Source of the DNA: Eudorina sp. 2006-703-Eu-15
Lineage: Eukaryota; Chlorophyta; Chlorophyceae; Chlamydomonadales; Volvocaceae
DNA: 64,000 nucleotides
Assembly: GCA_003117195.1 (NCBI GenBank)
Contig: BDSI01000105.1
Span: 1 to 64,000, forward strand
Direction of reading: 5' to 3'
The position numbers were made by a program, and so were the translations under genes. The notes beneath the pieces were generated by a model, which saw only the letters and a program-made list of their open reading frames with translations, did no database searches and was not told where the DNA came from. Positions 1 to 10,800 of the stretch are shown in pieces (the first letter of the stretch is position 1; each line of letters opens with the position of its first letter).

Positions 1-132
1 AAACCCGGGCCACCCCAATACCTTCACAGCATATTCGGCGCGCCGGCTTTTATGCAATCCACGTTTTTTCGACCGCAGGGTCCTGTATCAAGTCTTAAAT
101 AATTCATCTGCAAGGGTACGGTACTTCTGAGT

Positions 133-1302
133 TTGCTGCGCGAAATCAAAGCACTGCTGTGCTGTTCGATGCGGAGTGCGAGCGCATGCTGTGTACGCCC
201 AGCTCACGGACGCGCAGCTCTACGTTGCGATGAACGCCGTCAAGCCAGCGCTGGAGAGCGTCAACTGCTTCATCAAACTGTGCAGAGCCGTGAGCTGTAC
301 ATCGGCGAGCTGGCCTCGGCGCTGAAGTGCCTGAAGGACCGGCTTCGTGAGATGTACTCACCCCGGCAACCCGGTTCAAGACCGTTGAGTTTCAGTGACT
401 ACACGGGGCTAGTGCCGACGGATGGGGACATCACGGGCACCTGCTGGGAGTACGGAGGCGATGACGGCACGGAGGTTATCGGCCTTGCCTGTGCTGGGGA
501 GCTCCACCCCTTCACAGCATTGGGCCGGCCGCGCACTGGCCGCGGTGGCGCGGCGCACGGCCAGTTGCCTGACACCGGCGCTGTTGGATGATGTCATCGA
601 GTCGGTGGAGGCTTCCGTGTCGACGGATGTTCAGTTGCTACTTGGGGAGCTGAACTCGCGGTTTCCACCGCACCAGCTGCTGGATGCAGCATCCATCGTC
701 TACATCGAGTACTGGATGGCCAAGCCTCCGCGTCGGACTTCAAGCAGAAGCTGAACGCCATCAAATCTCACTACTGCCAGGAGCGCGTGAAGCGGGCGGC
801 GGTAAAGTGCCGCCGCTCCTCGACGGTGCCAAACTGGACGACCAGGCGTCCTTGTTTGTGAGCACCATGACGCAGCTGGCCGCTGATGCGCGCATCAAAC
901 GGATGCGGGAGCAGACAGAACAGCAGCGGAAGGCAGCGGCGAAGCCCCAGCAGGTGGCCAAGAGAGCGCACCGTGCACTCCTGAACAACACGCAGACCTC
1001 ACGCATGTGGGAGATGATCAGCAACGCGCCGGCCCTCGAGGGTGCCTTAACGGAGTTTGTGGCACTGGCGCAGCTTGTTTTTGTGATGGTGCCCGGCTCA
1101 GTAGAAGACGAGCGCCGTTTCTCAGCCATGCATGGCGTTCGTGCAGGACTCAGTCCGAAACCGCCTGGATGAGCACCTGGCGCTCTGCGTGCGCATGTTC
1201 ACGCAGGACCTGTACGACCTAGAATCATCCTTCCCCTTCACGGCCGCCCTAGAGAAGTGGAAGGCCGCGAGCAGCAGGGGCCGGTACATGCTGAACCGGT
1301 AG
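133..1302 (+). pseudogene. Decayed hAT-family transposase remnant
   Basis: Fragments in three reading frames together resemble the C-terminal part of a hAT transposase. The clearest part is the dimerisation region: frame 3 reads VEDERRFSAM around 1100-1130. The continuation (FVQDSVRNRLDEHLALCVRM) is in frame 1 from 1132 and ends at a TAG at 1300-1302. The frame switch coincides with a 4-bp tandem duplication (ATGCATGG at 1128-1135), which looks like a CATG insertion. Further upstream, 422-754 in frame 2 carries a hAT-like LLDAASIVYIEYW stretch, with another frame change near 720-770. No terminal inverted repeats were identified. A multi-exon gene is possible, but frame changes without good splice sites favour a dead copy. 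Confidence 0.6.
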
Positions 1303-2528
1303 AACTCGATGTTATATACTCTTACCGAAGCGCCGGAGGTTCATAGAATCATAGCCAAGAACGCATGTGCGTGTTGCCCGAATGGTGGACTCTGTACGAA
1401 TGAAACCAACAACTAAGTATTCCTTTTGCTTGCGGGCTGTGCACGTTTGAGTACCACGTCACTCTGGTTGTCGTGTGCGGGCTTGCAGCGGGGCAGACAC
1501 GCGCACAGCAGCACAGGTAGCTAGCATGGATCATCAAGACACTGGAAAGCGCGGGCATTTGTCCTACAGGCGAATTCCTCCGCAGACAATTTTTTTGTAA
1601 CTCATCGGGGGGGGTCTGGGGGGGGCGGAGCCCCCCAGCGGCTCCCAGATAAGGAATAAATAATTATGTCGAGGCCCAAACTCATTCCTTGGTACGGAAT
1701 AAACAATTCCCGGGCCAAAACGAAAAAAATCACTGGTACGGCAGATGTTGCTGCACGGACGGACAGCAGGCGGGCAGACACATCCCACTACAACCCCCAG
1801 CAGCCACAGTCCCCGGTCATGATGCCCCTCACCGCCCGACATCACTCGCCACAAACGATTGAAGCATCGACTCCCCAGCAGCGAGGGGGAGGAAGGGGAG
1901 AGCCAAGCACACACCACATGCCAACAGCGTCCACCCATTCACACACTGATGGCCGGTGGCAGCCGTCCATCGACCGCAACCGCTCATCACAACCACGCAC
2001 CATCAGTTGGCCCCGAGTCGGTACTAACTGCTACATGAACATTCCCTGTGGTGCACCACATGTACGGCATCCCGTACTGGCCGTCAAGCCGGAGGGGGCA
2101 TAAGCAAGAAAGGTCCTGCGAATGCATCAACCATCCACGCGCGTTCTGTTATGGCGAGCAAGCAAGAAGGTAACTAGGACTGTCGCTCCGACCAGGGCAC
2201 CTTCATCGGAGAGCATTACAAGTTTACAACACATACCCACCCGCCATACACACCCACCCGCAGGTACTGACCAATGCCCATCCCGGCTTACGATGCAATA
2301 CGCGCTGAGGAAGGGTTTCACCGCCCTAGTGGCCGGGTGGGTCGGCAGGTGGCCGAGCATGCAAGCAAGGGGACAGACAGGCAGGCGGGCCGGCAGCAAG
2401 GGAAACGGGTAGGTGGGTCCGGGGCGCACAACGAAATCCGGTACCACAACCCACCGACCCGTTCCCCGCAGCGATGGGGCCCGCTGCACTCAACCCTCCC
2501 TGACTCGAAGCTCTAATCCTGACGCCCC
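1303..2528. other. Intergenic stretch, no gene recognised
   Basis: Apart from the GC hairpin at 1616-1638, no domain, splice-consistent exon chain or RNA gene was recognised. The open frames here show no conserved motif. Confidence 0.5.
1616..1638. repeat. Perfect GC hairpin of a dispersed-repeat type
   Basis: An 8-bp perfect stem (CTGGGGGG paired with CCCCCCAG) encloses GGCGGAG. It sits in an AT-richer context with two near copies of GGAATAAATAATT (about 1652 and 1696). This resembles a transposon end. I cannot assign a family. Confidence 0.35.
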
Positions 2529-2820
2529 GTGATATCTCTCCTTCCCCCCTCCTCCCCCCTTCCCCTCCTCCTCCTCACCCGCTCCCCCTCCCCCCCTCCC
2601 CCCCCTCCTCCTCCTCACCCGCTCCCCCCTCCCCGCCCCCCCCCTCCTCCTCCTCACCCGCTCCCCCCTCCCCCCTCCCCCCCCCTCCTCCTCCTCACCC
2701 GCTCCCCCCTCACCCCCTTCCCCCCCTCCTCCCCCTCACCCCCTCCCCCTCCCCCCCTTACCCCCCCTCCTCCTCCTCACCCGCTCCCCCCTCACCCCCT
2801 TCCCCCCTCCTCCCCCTCAC
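2529..2820. repeat. CT/CCTCC minisatellite
   Basis: A polypyrimidine tract built from repeated CCCTCCTCCTCCTCACCCGC-type units alternates with C runs. It lies directly downstream (gene sense) of the last visible ABCG exon, inside or replacing its next intron. The proline/serine-rich open frames across it are compositional artefacts. Confidence 0.85.
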
Positions 2821-3239
2821 CCGCAATGCCCATCAGGTAGTGCGGCACCACCGCCGCAATCGCCTTCATGAGCGACTCCACCACCGTCAGACTGACGTAC
2901 AGGTTCACAAAGAAGTACACGAAGCGGTCGCCGTGGTCGTTCAGGCCTGAGGGTGAGCAGTCCAAGGGGCGTTGGGGGGTTGGGGGGTTGAGAAAGCGCG
3001 CCTGACAGGTCAGCACGCAGGCAGCCGCAGCCAGGGGCTCCCCTCGATGGCCTGCCGTCCTCTATGCCCCGCCGCGACCCCGGGGCCCCCCTTGGGGACC
3101 AGCACCCACCCACGAGCCAGTACACGATGGCCGAGGAGATGACCGCAATGCCGAAGATGAAGGGCGCCGAGGCCAGGGTGTTGGCCAGGACGAAGGTGGC
3201 CACCGAGTAGTGGCCGTTGAGGCGCTCGCGGATGAAGAC
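2821..3239 (-). pseudogene. Orphan two-exon fragment of an ABCG-type (ABC2 membrane) transporter
   Basis: Two minus-strand exons join in frame with GT-AG borders: 3110-3239, then 2821-2946. The first encodes VFIRERLNGHYSVATFVLAN followed by a hydrophobic helix ending IVYWLVG. The second begins LNDHGDRFVYFFVNLYVS and ends HYLMGIA. This pattern (FxRER..GxY, helix, then RFxYF..L) is that of the ABC-2 transmembrane domain of ABCG/white-type half-transporters, which export lipids or hydrophobic compounds across membranes. I found neither the ATPase exons upstream nor the final extracellular-loop exon downstream, where a CT minisatellite begins. It may be a truncated relic, or part of a gene whose other exons I failed to recognise. 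Confidence 0.55.
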
Positions 3240-3825
3240 CTGGAGCCGGGCAGGTAAGGGGGGTAGGGAGCAGGGAGTAGGTCCGGAAGGGAGGCAAGGA
3301 TTGATTGGGGAGGGTTAGGTTGGGGAGGGGCTGGGCTGGGAGGGGTGAGGAGGGGATGGAGGGACTGCAGGGCCGGGTTGGAGGGGCGGGCGGAGGTGCG
3401 CGTGGAAGCCGCGTAAGAGAGGTCGGGACTGGGTGGCTACCGGGGCAAAAGGGAACAACCGCACAGCCCCCGGGCCGCCCCTTCCACTGCTATGCAGGTA
3501 CCTCGTCACGTAAATATTCCGAGTGTTTCTGGGTGTGCCCGGTTCATTTGTCTAGGGTTTCTTTCTTCACTTCAAATCCCCCCCCCCACACACACACAGG
3601 CTGGGTGTGTCTGGGCATACCCCCCCCACACACACACACACACATACTGGCTGGGTGTGTCTGGGCAGTTTCTTTTACCCCCCCCCCCCCACATGGGTAG
3701 ACATATTCATACTGGGTTGCACAGAGGAATTAGCAAGACGAAGGATACGGAGCCGGGATTTCCAATATGATCATGATAGCTAGGTAGGTGCGAGACAGCA
3801 TCGATGCCCTACGGATCGCCTGACG

Positions 3826-3890
3826 TAGCGTTCCTCCGGCAGCACCCACCAGCGGGTGGGTGACGGGTTCGAATCCCGACAGCGCTGAGT
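3826..3890 (+). other. tRNA-like B-box segment, possible tRNA-derived SINE
   Basis: GGGTTCGAATCCC matches an RNA polymerase III B box / tRNA T-arm. Just upstream, CCCACC-AGC-GGGTGGG could form a long variable arm, as in Leu or Ser tRNAs. The 3' end AGCGCT could pair partly with AGCGTT at about 3826. The span is too short for a complete type-II tRNA and no anticodon arm is evident, so a tRNA-derived SINE or decayed tRNA is more likely. Confidence 0.35.
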
Positions 3891-6800
3891 GTCGTATGGC
3901 CTGCTGGTGCAGTTTGCAACTGGTCTACTTTACAAGGTACGGGGATTGGCGTGGGGTAAGGGTGGAATGACCAGGAAGGAGAGTGGAGAGGCCAGAGGGG
4001 AGGTTCGTGGTCCTTGGCGGGTGTGTCGTTATGAGGCCGATCACTTTTGCATCCCCGGGCCCCACTTTCATCGGGACTTATAACGGCTCCCAGTGGCCAT
4101 ATCGAAGACTTGCTGCCCCTTCCTGTACCCCCGCACTCAGCTTGGGCCCAAGCACTCTACCATGCAGGCCCATGCTTCGCTGCAACACAAGCTTGGGTCC
4201 GGCATGTATGCAGATGTCTGCGCTAGGGCGCAGGTCCAATCCAGCAGTCCACCAGGGAGCAGGGGCCTAGTAGAAACCCGAGTAGAAAAATGCATCTAAC
4301 CATCACCCTCGAGCCGCCGCCTTCGCCGCGTCTGCATCTTACTCCCTCTCCTGCCTGTGCGCTCGCCGAAGCCTAAGGTATTGAAAACTATGTTTTCCGG
4401 ATCAGTGCCTGTCCGATTGCTACCGGGCCGCCACCGCGGCCTCACCCCTTACCCTCTCATTCAGCGCTCGCGGCCCGCCACGCCGCGCCGCGACACACTG
4501 CACTGCATCGCCACGTGCGCCGCCCTCTCCCCCACGGGGTGGTACCTGCCCCCGCGCCCTCCCTCCGCCCGTTTCATCGCATGGCATCGCACTGAGCCAC
4601 CGCACCTTGACAACCCCTCATCCACCTTTCCATCCGCCCCCGTCCCCCATCATCCGAACTGCGGCACCTACCTGTATTACTATGCTGCGCTGGTGGTTGC
4701 CAACCTCAACGGACACCTGCAGGTGGGACACGCAGCCCCGCCCAGGGCCGGCTTCCCTCGCCATCTGCCACAGCGAGTGCATCAATGAAAGGGGGGGGTA
4801 CAAGGACGGGTTCAAGACCTGAATTCGTGGGGCATCAAAGGCAAGGCTGCGTGACGGGTCGGCTGCGGACCTGGGGGCATGATGACGCGGGTCGGAAAAC
4901 GCGTGATTGTGGGACCATGAGAAGGACGCTCCAAACGGTCCAGGGACGTCGGGAGGGTGCACGGGTGGACATGTTCGGTACATCGCACCTCGTGGCAGAT
5001 GCCGATGCGAGGCTGGGGGATGCTGGATAGGCCTGCAGCTGCGCTCCACAATCAACCGGGCGTCGCTTTGCCTCGTTGGCAGACGGGGTTTAACAGCCAT
5101 TCTCGATTGCATCGTCCCGACGGCACAATGAGCACGCCAGGCTAATCGTCGTCCCCTGCCCCCGCCCCCTGCCCCCGTGCGTTTCCCCTCACGCCTTAAG
5201 GGGTCCCCCCTCAGTCGCCCGAGGCCCCCGGACCCAGCAACTGGCGCCATATGTGTGATGGTGCCGCACGTCCCCGTCTTCATGGCCTCATCGGGTCGCG
5301 TGAGCTGCATTGTGCGCGCGTGTGTTCACTCGAAACCCTTGGGATGCCGTACACGGGATCTGCATTGACGCCCGGATCTGCGCAAGGTAGGGTTTTACAA
5401 GGTTGTACAGGTTTCGACGGACGCGCCGATGGGTGCTACCACGCACATGCTCGGGGATCGCTAAACATTTATGCAATCATACGATGGCCCTGGACCCCAC
5501 GGGGCCACACACCCGCCGTGAACAAATAATAGACCCCGCGCACACACGGGCCCGCCTGAACCCCATCGCCTGACCACGGGGAGGAAAGTACGGCCCCGCC
5601 CTGACTTGTGCACGGTAGGTCCATGACCCATACGGTAATTCGCGGGAGGCCCTCCGGAACCGCACCTCACCTTACCCCACCCCACCCCGCCTCCTGTCAC
5701 TGCAGCACACTTCACCGGCACGCCGCTTCTTCCCAACCATACGACGGCACCAAAACCCCAGGACGGTTCCGTAAATCTAGTCACGGCAGGTAGGTAGGTA
5801 GGAAGGGAGGTAGGGAGGTAGGCGCTGGCTCACACTGCGGAGCAACAGCCGCCCGCTCAGCAGGTTCGCCAGGGTTTAGGGTTTACGGCGACACATCCCC
5901 AGGCGGCCCCGCCTGACTGCTGCGCCCTACCTCAATCCAGCCGCGCGCTCTGCTTTGGGCGCCCCCCAACGAACCGCCAACCCTGACTCTGTTTGGCTTT
6001 CCGTCAGAGCCTCTGGCAGGAGCCACATCCGTCCCATACATCAGACCAACAACAACGAACCGGAATCACCGCCCAAGAGGTGTCACCATCCAACCAACCT
6101 AAAAACCCTACACTACTATCACCGGAGGCGTTAATAACAGCAAGTGCAAGTACGAAAGAATAGGGCACCGGCGCCATTGCGCAGAGCCACAAGCTGGGCC
6201 CCCAGCGCAGGGTTGCTTCCATGATTCGGATTCCCCGCCGTAATGGACGCGGCTCGTCGGGTAGGTTCTAGACTCAAAAACACGCTCCCACACACGCTCA
6301 CAACGCCAGGAAGAAAGCATCGAGACCGCCTGCCTACCGTCCATAACCAAAGCCACACGCGCGCGCACTTCGAAGCCACAAACTCCGCCCACCTCGAAAT
6401 CCAGCTTCCTCCACCTCCACCTCCAGTGAGGCGTACATCCCTCCCCCTTTTCTCTCTCTTTCTCGCAATCAACGAGGAATGCGGCCCCGCGCGCCCCTCT
6501 CCTTTCCTTTCGCGAAAAGAGGAGCGCGCTTCGACGGTCTTCCCGTTGGGGCTGGGTTGGCAGCCCTCGGCCGGCGTCAGAGACCCGGACAGATGTGTAC
6601 GACACACACACACACACACACCCGCACAGTCCGTTGTCACACACACCGTAAACGCAGAGCTCCGTACAGAAGGAAGCCGCACGACGCAGCCAATATTGCT
6701 CGGCAGCAAACGATAGCTCCACGGATTGAGATACACCCGCACATACATCAGCTCCTGCACCTGCACGCGGCCTGTTGTCCCCGCGACCCCGAATGACAGC

Positions 6801-7845
6801 TCCGTGTCGCTTGAGTGGTGTGCTCACAGTCGCCCCACGACCCCCACGAGGGCCGGATCACCTGGACCACAACCAGCTCTAATTCCTGCTGCGAAGTCCT
6901 AGACGGACAAAAACACACAGCTGTTTGTCCGTCCGTCCGCCCATCCGCCCGTACACACATCCATCGCCTTGTTGTGTTTAATGTAGCCGTTATAAAACCT
7001 AGAGTTGTGACGAGAATGCCTGCCACTCAAATCTGCCACGTACAACCCACCAACGGTCCTCAACAACCTGGTACCGAACCAACTGTACCCGACCAACGGT
7101 ACCCCCAACAAAAAAACGGGCCATTAAATTAGGCCGCTGCGTTCTCTTCCAACAGCACCTCACGCTATAGAGCAACACGGGTGTAGCAACACGTGTCCAC
7201 AACACGCGGCCAGCGGGGGTGTCCACGAGGGTCCTCCGCGGCCACTGTCAGACCAACCGCAAACCCACGTGACCCCAACCAACTCATTAGTAATGAGTCT
7301 CTCAAAGGCAACACAACGAGCAACGAGAGGGGACGACACAACCACCACAACGACCCCGCACGACGAGGCCCTCCCCCTGCCTCCCTCCCTCCAAGGCGAG
7401 AGCGCAGCCGCAGTCCGCAGCCGCAGCCGCAGCGCTGCGCATGTATGGAAAGGATCGCGTCCTGGGGCGACTGCCGGCAGCAGGGAACGCCAGCGGGCAG
7501 TCGTCAGGACCGCCCTGCGGTGCTGTGCTGTGCTGTCCTCCTACCAGCAGCAGGACTGCAGCACCGGCTTCAGTTGGAACAGGGACGACCATCTGCCGGC
7601 CGAGGGGGAAGGGGGGACGGAGGGAAGGGGGGACGGGGGGATGGCACCCTCCGGCGGAGGGCCCCGCGGGATGGCCCCTTATCCCCCGGTGCGCCCGGAT
7701 CTCGGAGGCACCTCGGCCCTTTCCCCTTGCGGCCCTTTCCTCCCTTCACCGCCTCCGCCTCCCCCCTTCTAATCACCCTAAGAGCCCAGCAGTGCAGATG
7801 CAGCCCGACCTCGACCTCGACCTCGACCTCTGCCCTAGCTCTAAT
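3891..7845. other. Long gene-poor stretch
   Basis: No exon chain, domain or RNA gene was recognised. It contains a GGTA-type microsatellite (about 5788-5822), a CA repeat (about 6603-6622) and pyrimidine-rich tracts. The longest minus-strand open frame (6108-6827) has no recognisable motif and spans the CA repeat. The part next to 7845 is presumably the PAT 3' untranslated region. Confidence 0.5.
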
Positions 7846-10800
7846 TTACACGGGGGCCAGGCTGGGCGGGATGATGCCGTTGTGGTTGCCGTTGAAGCCA
7901 GCTTTCCCGCCGTTGGCGGTGGGGGAGGATGGCCCGCCGTCCACGCTCTGGGTGGGGGTGCCGTCTGGCCGGGCGGTGCGGCGCAGGCGGCTGGCCTGGA
8001 TGGAGGTGACGCAGACGGTGTTAATGATGTCGGGCACCGTGCAGCCGCGGGACAGGTCGTTGACGGGCTTGAGCAGGCCCTGGGGTACGGGTTTGGGTTT
8101 GGGCGGGGAGGTCGAGAGGGGTGGGGGCAGGGCGGCGGGGAGGTGGGATGGAGGGCGAGATTGGGCGGGTGGGTGGGTGGGTGCGGTGGCGGGTGGGCCT
8201 GGTGGGGCGTAACGCAGGGCACCAAACACAGAGCGAACCCTCGCGAGGGGGGAGAAGGACACCTGCGGGCGCGCACACCTGCATGATAGGGCCCATAGCG
8301 ATGGCTCCGGAGCTCTGCTGTACGGCCTTGTACGTGTTGTTGCCTGGCGGGGGGGGGTGTCGGCGGGGGGGGGGGACGCGGCGGAGTTCGAAAGCGACGG
8401 CGAGGAGGGACGACAGCTCAACGTAGCGATACACACGCACGTCGCTGCAGCACAGCGCAGCGTCCTCAGACCGCTATGTCCCAACACACGTCCTCCATCC
8501 CGGCCCGGAACCCATGCCATGGCCCCACCCTGTCCCACACGCCCACCCACCCGCACAAACTGTGCACGCCACCAGCTCACCATGCACATCACATCACATC
8601 ACATCACATCACAGGGCGCCCTCCCCTTCCCCCCACCATGAGGGGGAGCACGTCGACCAGGGGAACGGGACGCCGCAGCCCGCTCTGCTCCGTGCGGTAT
8701 GTAACACCGTAGTACGGTATCAGCTGCCGTGCACGTCCACCCCACCATCCCCATCCCCCAGCTCCCCTACATCTCTCCTCTTGGCACCGCAGACGCCCGA
8801 CACCCTCCCACCCCCAAAAGGGGGTCCGCAAGCCCTCACCCGTGTTGAGGTCCGGGAACACGAACACGGTGGCCTTGCCCGCCACCTCACTGTCGCCGTG
8901 GACCTTCACCGCCGCGACCTGTCCGGGCGGGTGCAGGAGGTTGGGGTCCAGGAGGGTGGGGTAAAGAGTGTGGGTTCAGGAGTGTGAGGTGCAAGGTGGG
9001 GTCCGGGAGGTTGGGGTAAGGAGGTTTGCAAACCCCAGCGCCGCCCAACAGGAAACGGGCGGGGGGTGTTTGCGTGAGACAATGTTGTTGGGTGGGTTGG
9101 GGTGCCTGGCTGGCCGGCTGGCCGGCCGGGCTCATTGAGGAAACCTACCCCCCACACACACACACACACACGAACCCGGGCACTGGACCCAGCGGGGGCG
9201 CGGGCGATGTCGGGCTCCCCCCATTCTTTCCCCCCTCTCCCCCCCTCCTCTCTTCCACCCCCCCGAACCCCCACCACATCCCCACCCCACACACACCTTG
9301 GGGTCGATGGCCGCATCGTACTGGATGGGTCCCTCGATCTTGAGGTCGGGGCGGCGGGCCTTGGCCAGCGCCACCGCCTCCTCCACCTTCTGGACCTGTG
9401 CGGGTCGGGTCCGGGTTGGGTCGAGTCAGCAAGGGGGGGGAGAGCAGGGATGGAGGGATGGAGGGAGGGGAGAGGAGGGGGGCAGCTCACCGGAAGGACC
9501 GACCGGCCATAGGATGCACCATGAGGTGGGGAACAACAAGGCGCCGGACAACGCGCAGGTCCCGAGGTCCCCTCCCTCTCTCCGGTCCGGGGAAGAGAGT
9601 GCTCCCGGGACCCCCTCCTTCGCGTCCCCCCCCCCGCCGCCCATTCGCGGCCGCGGTTGAGTGGAGTCGGTCACGGACTCACATCGGGTCCGGTTCCGGA
9701 GCCCAGGGTCGAGTACGACAACATGGCCACGCGGGGCTCGATGCCGAAGGCGGCGGCGGTGTCGGCCGAGGTGATGGCGATGGTGGCGAGCTCCTCAGCG
9801 GTGGGGTTGACGTTGACGGCGCAATCGCCGTACACCACCACCTGCAGCGGCCGGGGGGCCACATCCCAGTTTCCAGAGTCCTCATCCCCATCAAGATGTA
9901 TCAGACGCTTTACTCGGCCCCGGTGACACACACACGCCTTCATTTTCTAAACACACACACACACGACTATTACGCTGGACTTCGCTTCACGCGACTCAGT
10001 TCTTTGCTTACACGCACACACACGTGGCTGTCCCCTCTACGATCCCAGCTTTCCCAGTGTGGTCCCTTCCTCGTCGCGCGCCGGCTCCCTCATCTGCCCA
10101 CGCATACCCCCTCACAATCAATCGGTTCCCCCGCACACGGCCCCCGCACACTACCCCTCTACCCCGCCCCCTTCCCCGCCCCCGACCTCATCACCCACCC
10201 GGTCCGGCAGGCACATGATGAAGACGGAGGAGACCAGCGGGGAGGCCGAGTCCTTCAGAACCTGAAAAGGGGGGAGGGCGGGGCAGGGGGCAGGGCAAGG
10301 CGGGGAGATGTAGGACAGGGCGCGCGAAGGGGGGGGGTGTAAGGGGGCAGGGGGTCACGGAAAGCGGTTGGACAAATTGCGGAATGGCGGTAGGGGCCGC
10401 TTCCGCGTCTGTGATCGGGGCAGGGCCCAGTCCTCCCTAACACACACACACAGACAAAAACAGACACACACAGATACAGACACACACGCGCGCACGCGCG
10501 CCTCCTCCAAAGGCCCGACCCCCGACCCCACCCCGCCCCGTCCCTCCTCCCTGCAAACGAGCCAGGTCATCAAACCCCCCTCCCCCACACACACATTCAC
10601 TCACATTCACACACACATGCGGCTCAGTTTTCTTAAACACCCACCTGCAGCGCCGGTCGGACGGTGGAGGCGGTGGTGTGGCAGGCCCCCGACACCATTC
10701 CGTCCGCATCCCCCGCGCTGATCATCATGGTGGCGTAGAAGTTCATGTCGCCTGGAGGGGCGGGGTGGGGTGGGGGCGGGGGCGGGGGGGGTTGGAGGAG

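Noticed and set aside
5868..5885. Telomere-like GGGTTTAGGGTTTA
   Set aside because: Only two units; far too short for a telomeric array, and not the TTTTAGGG array known from Chlamydomonas.
6108..6827. 239-aa minus-strand frame upstream of PAT
   Set aside because: No domain, it spans a CA microsatellite, and the overlapping frames are equally open.
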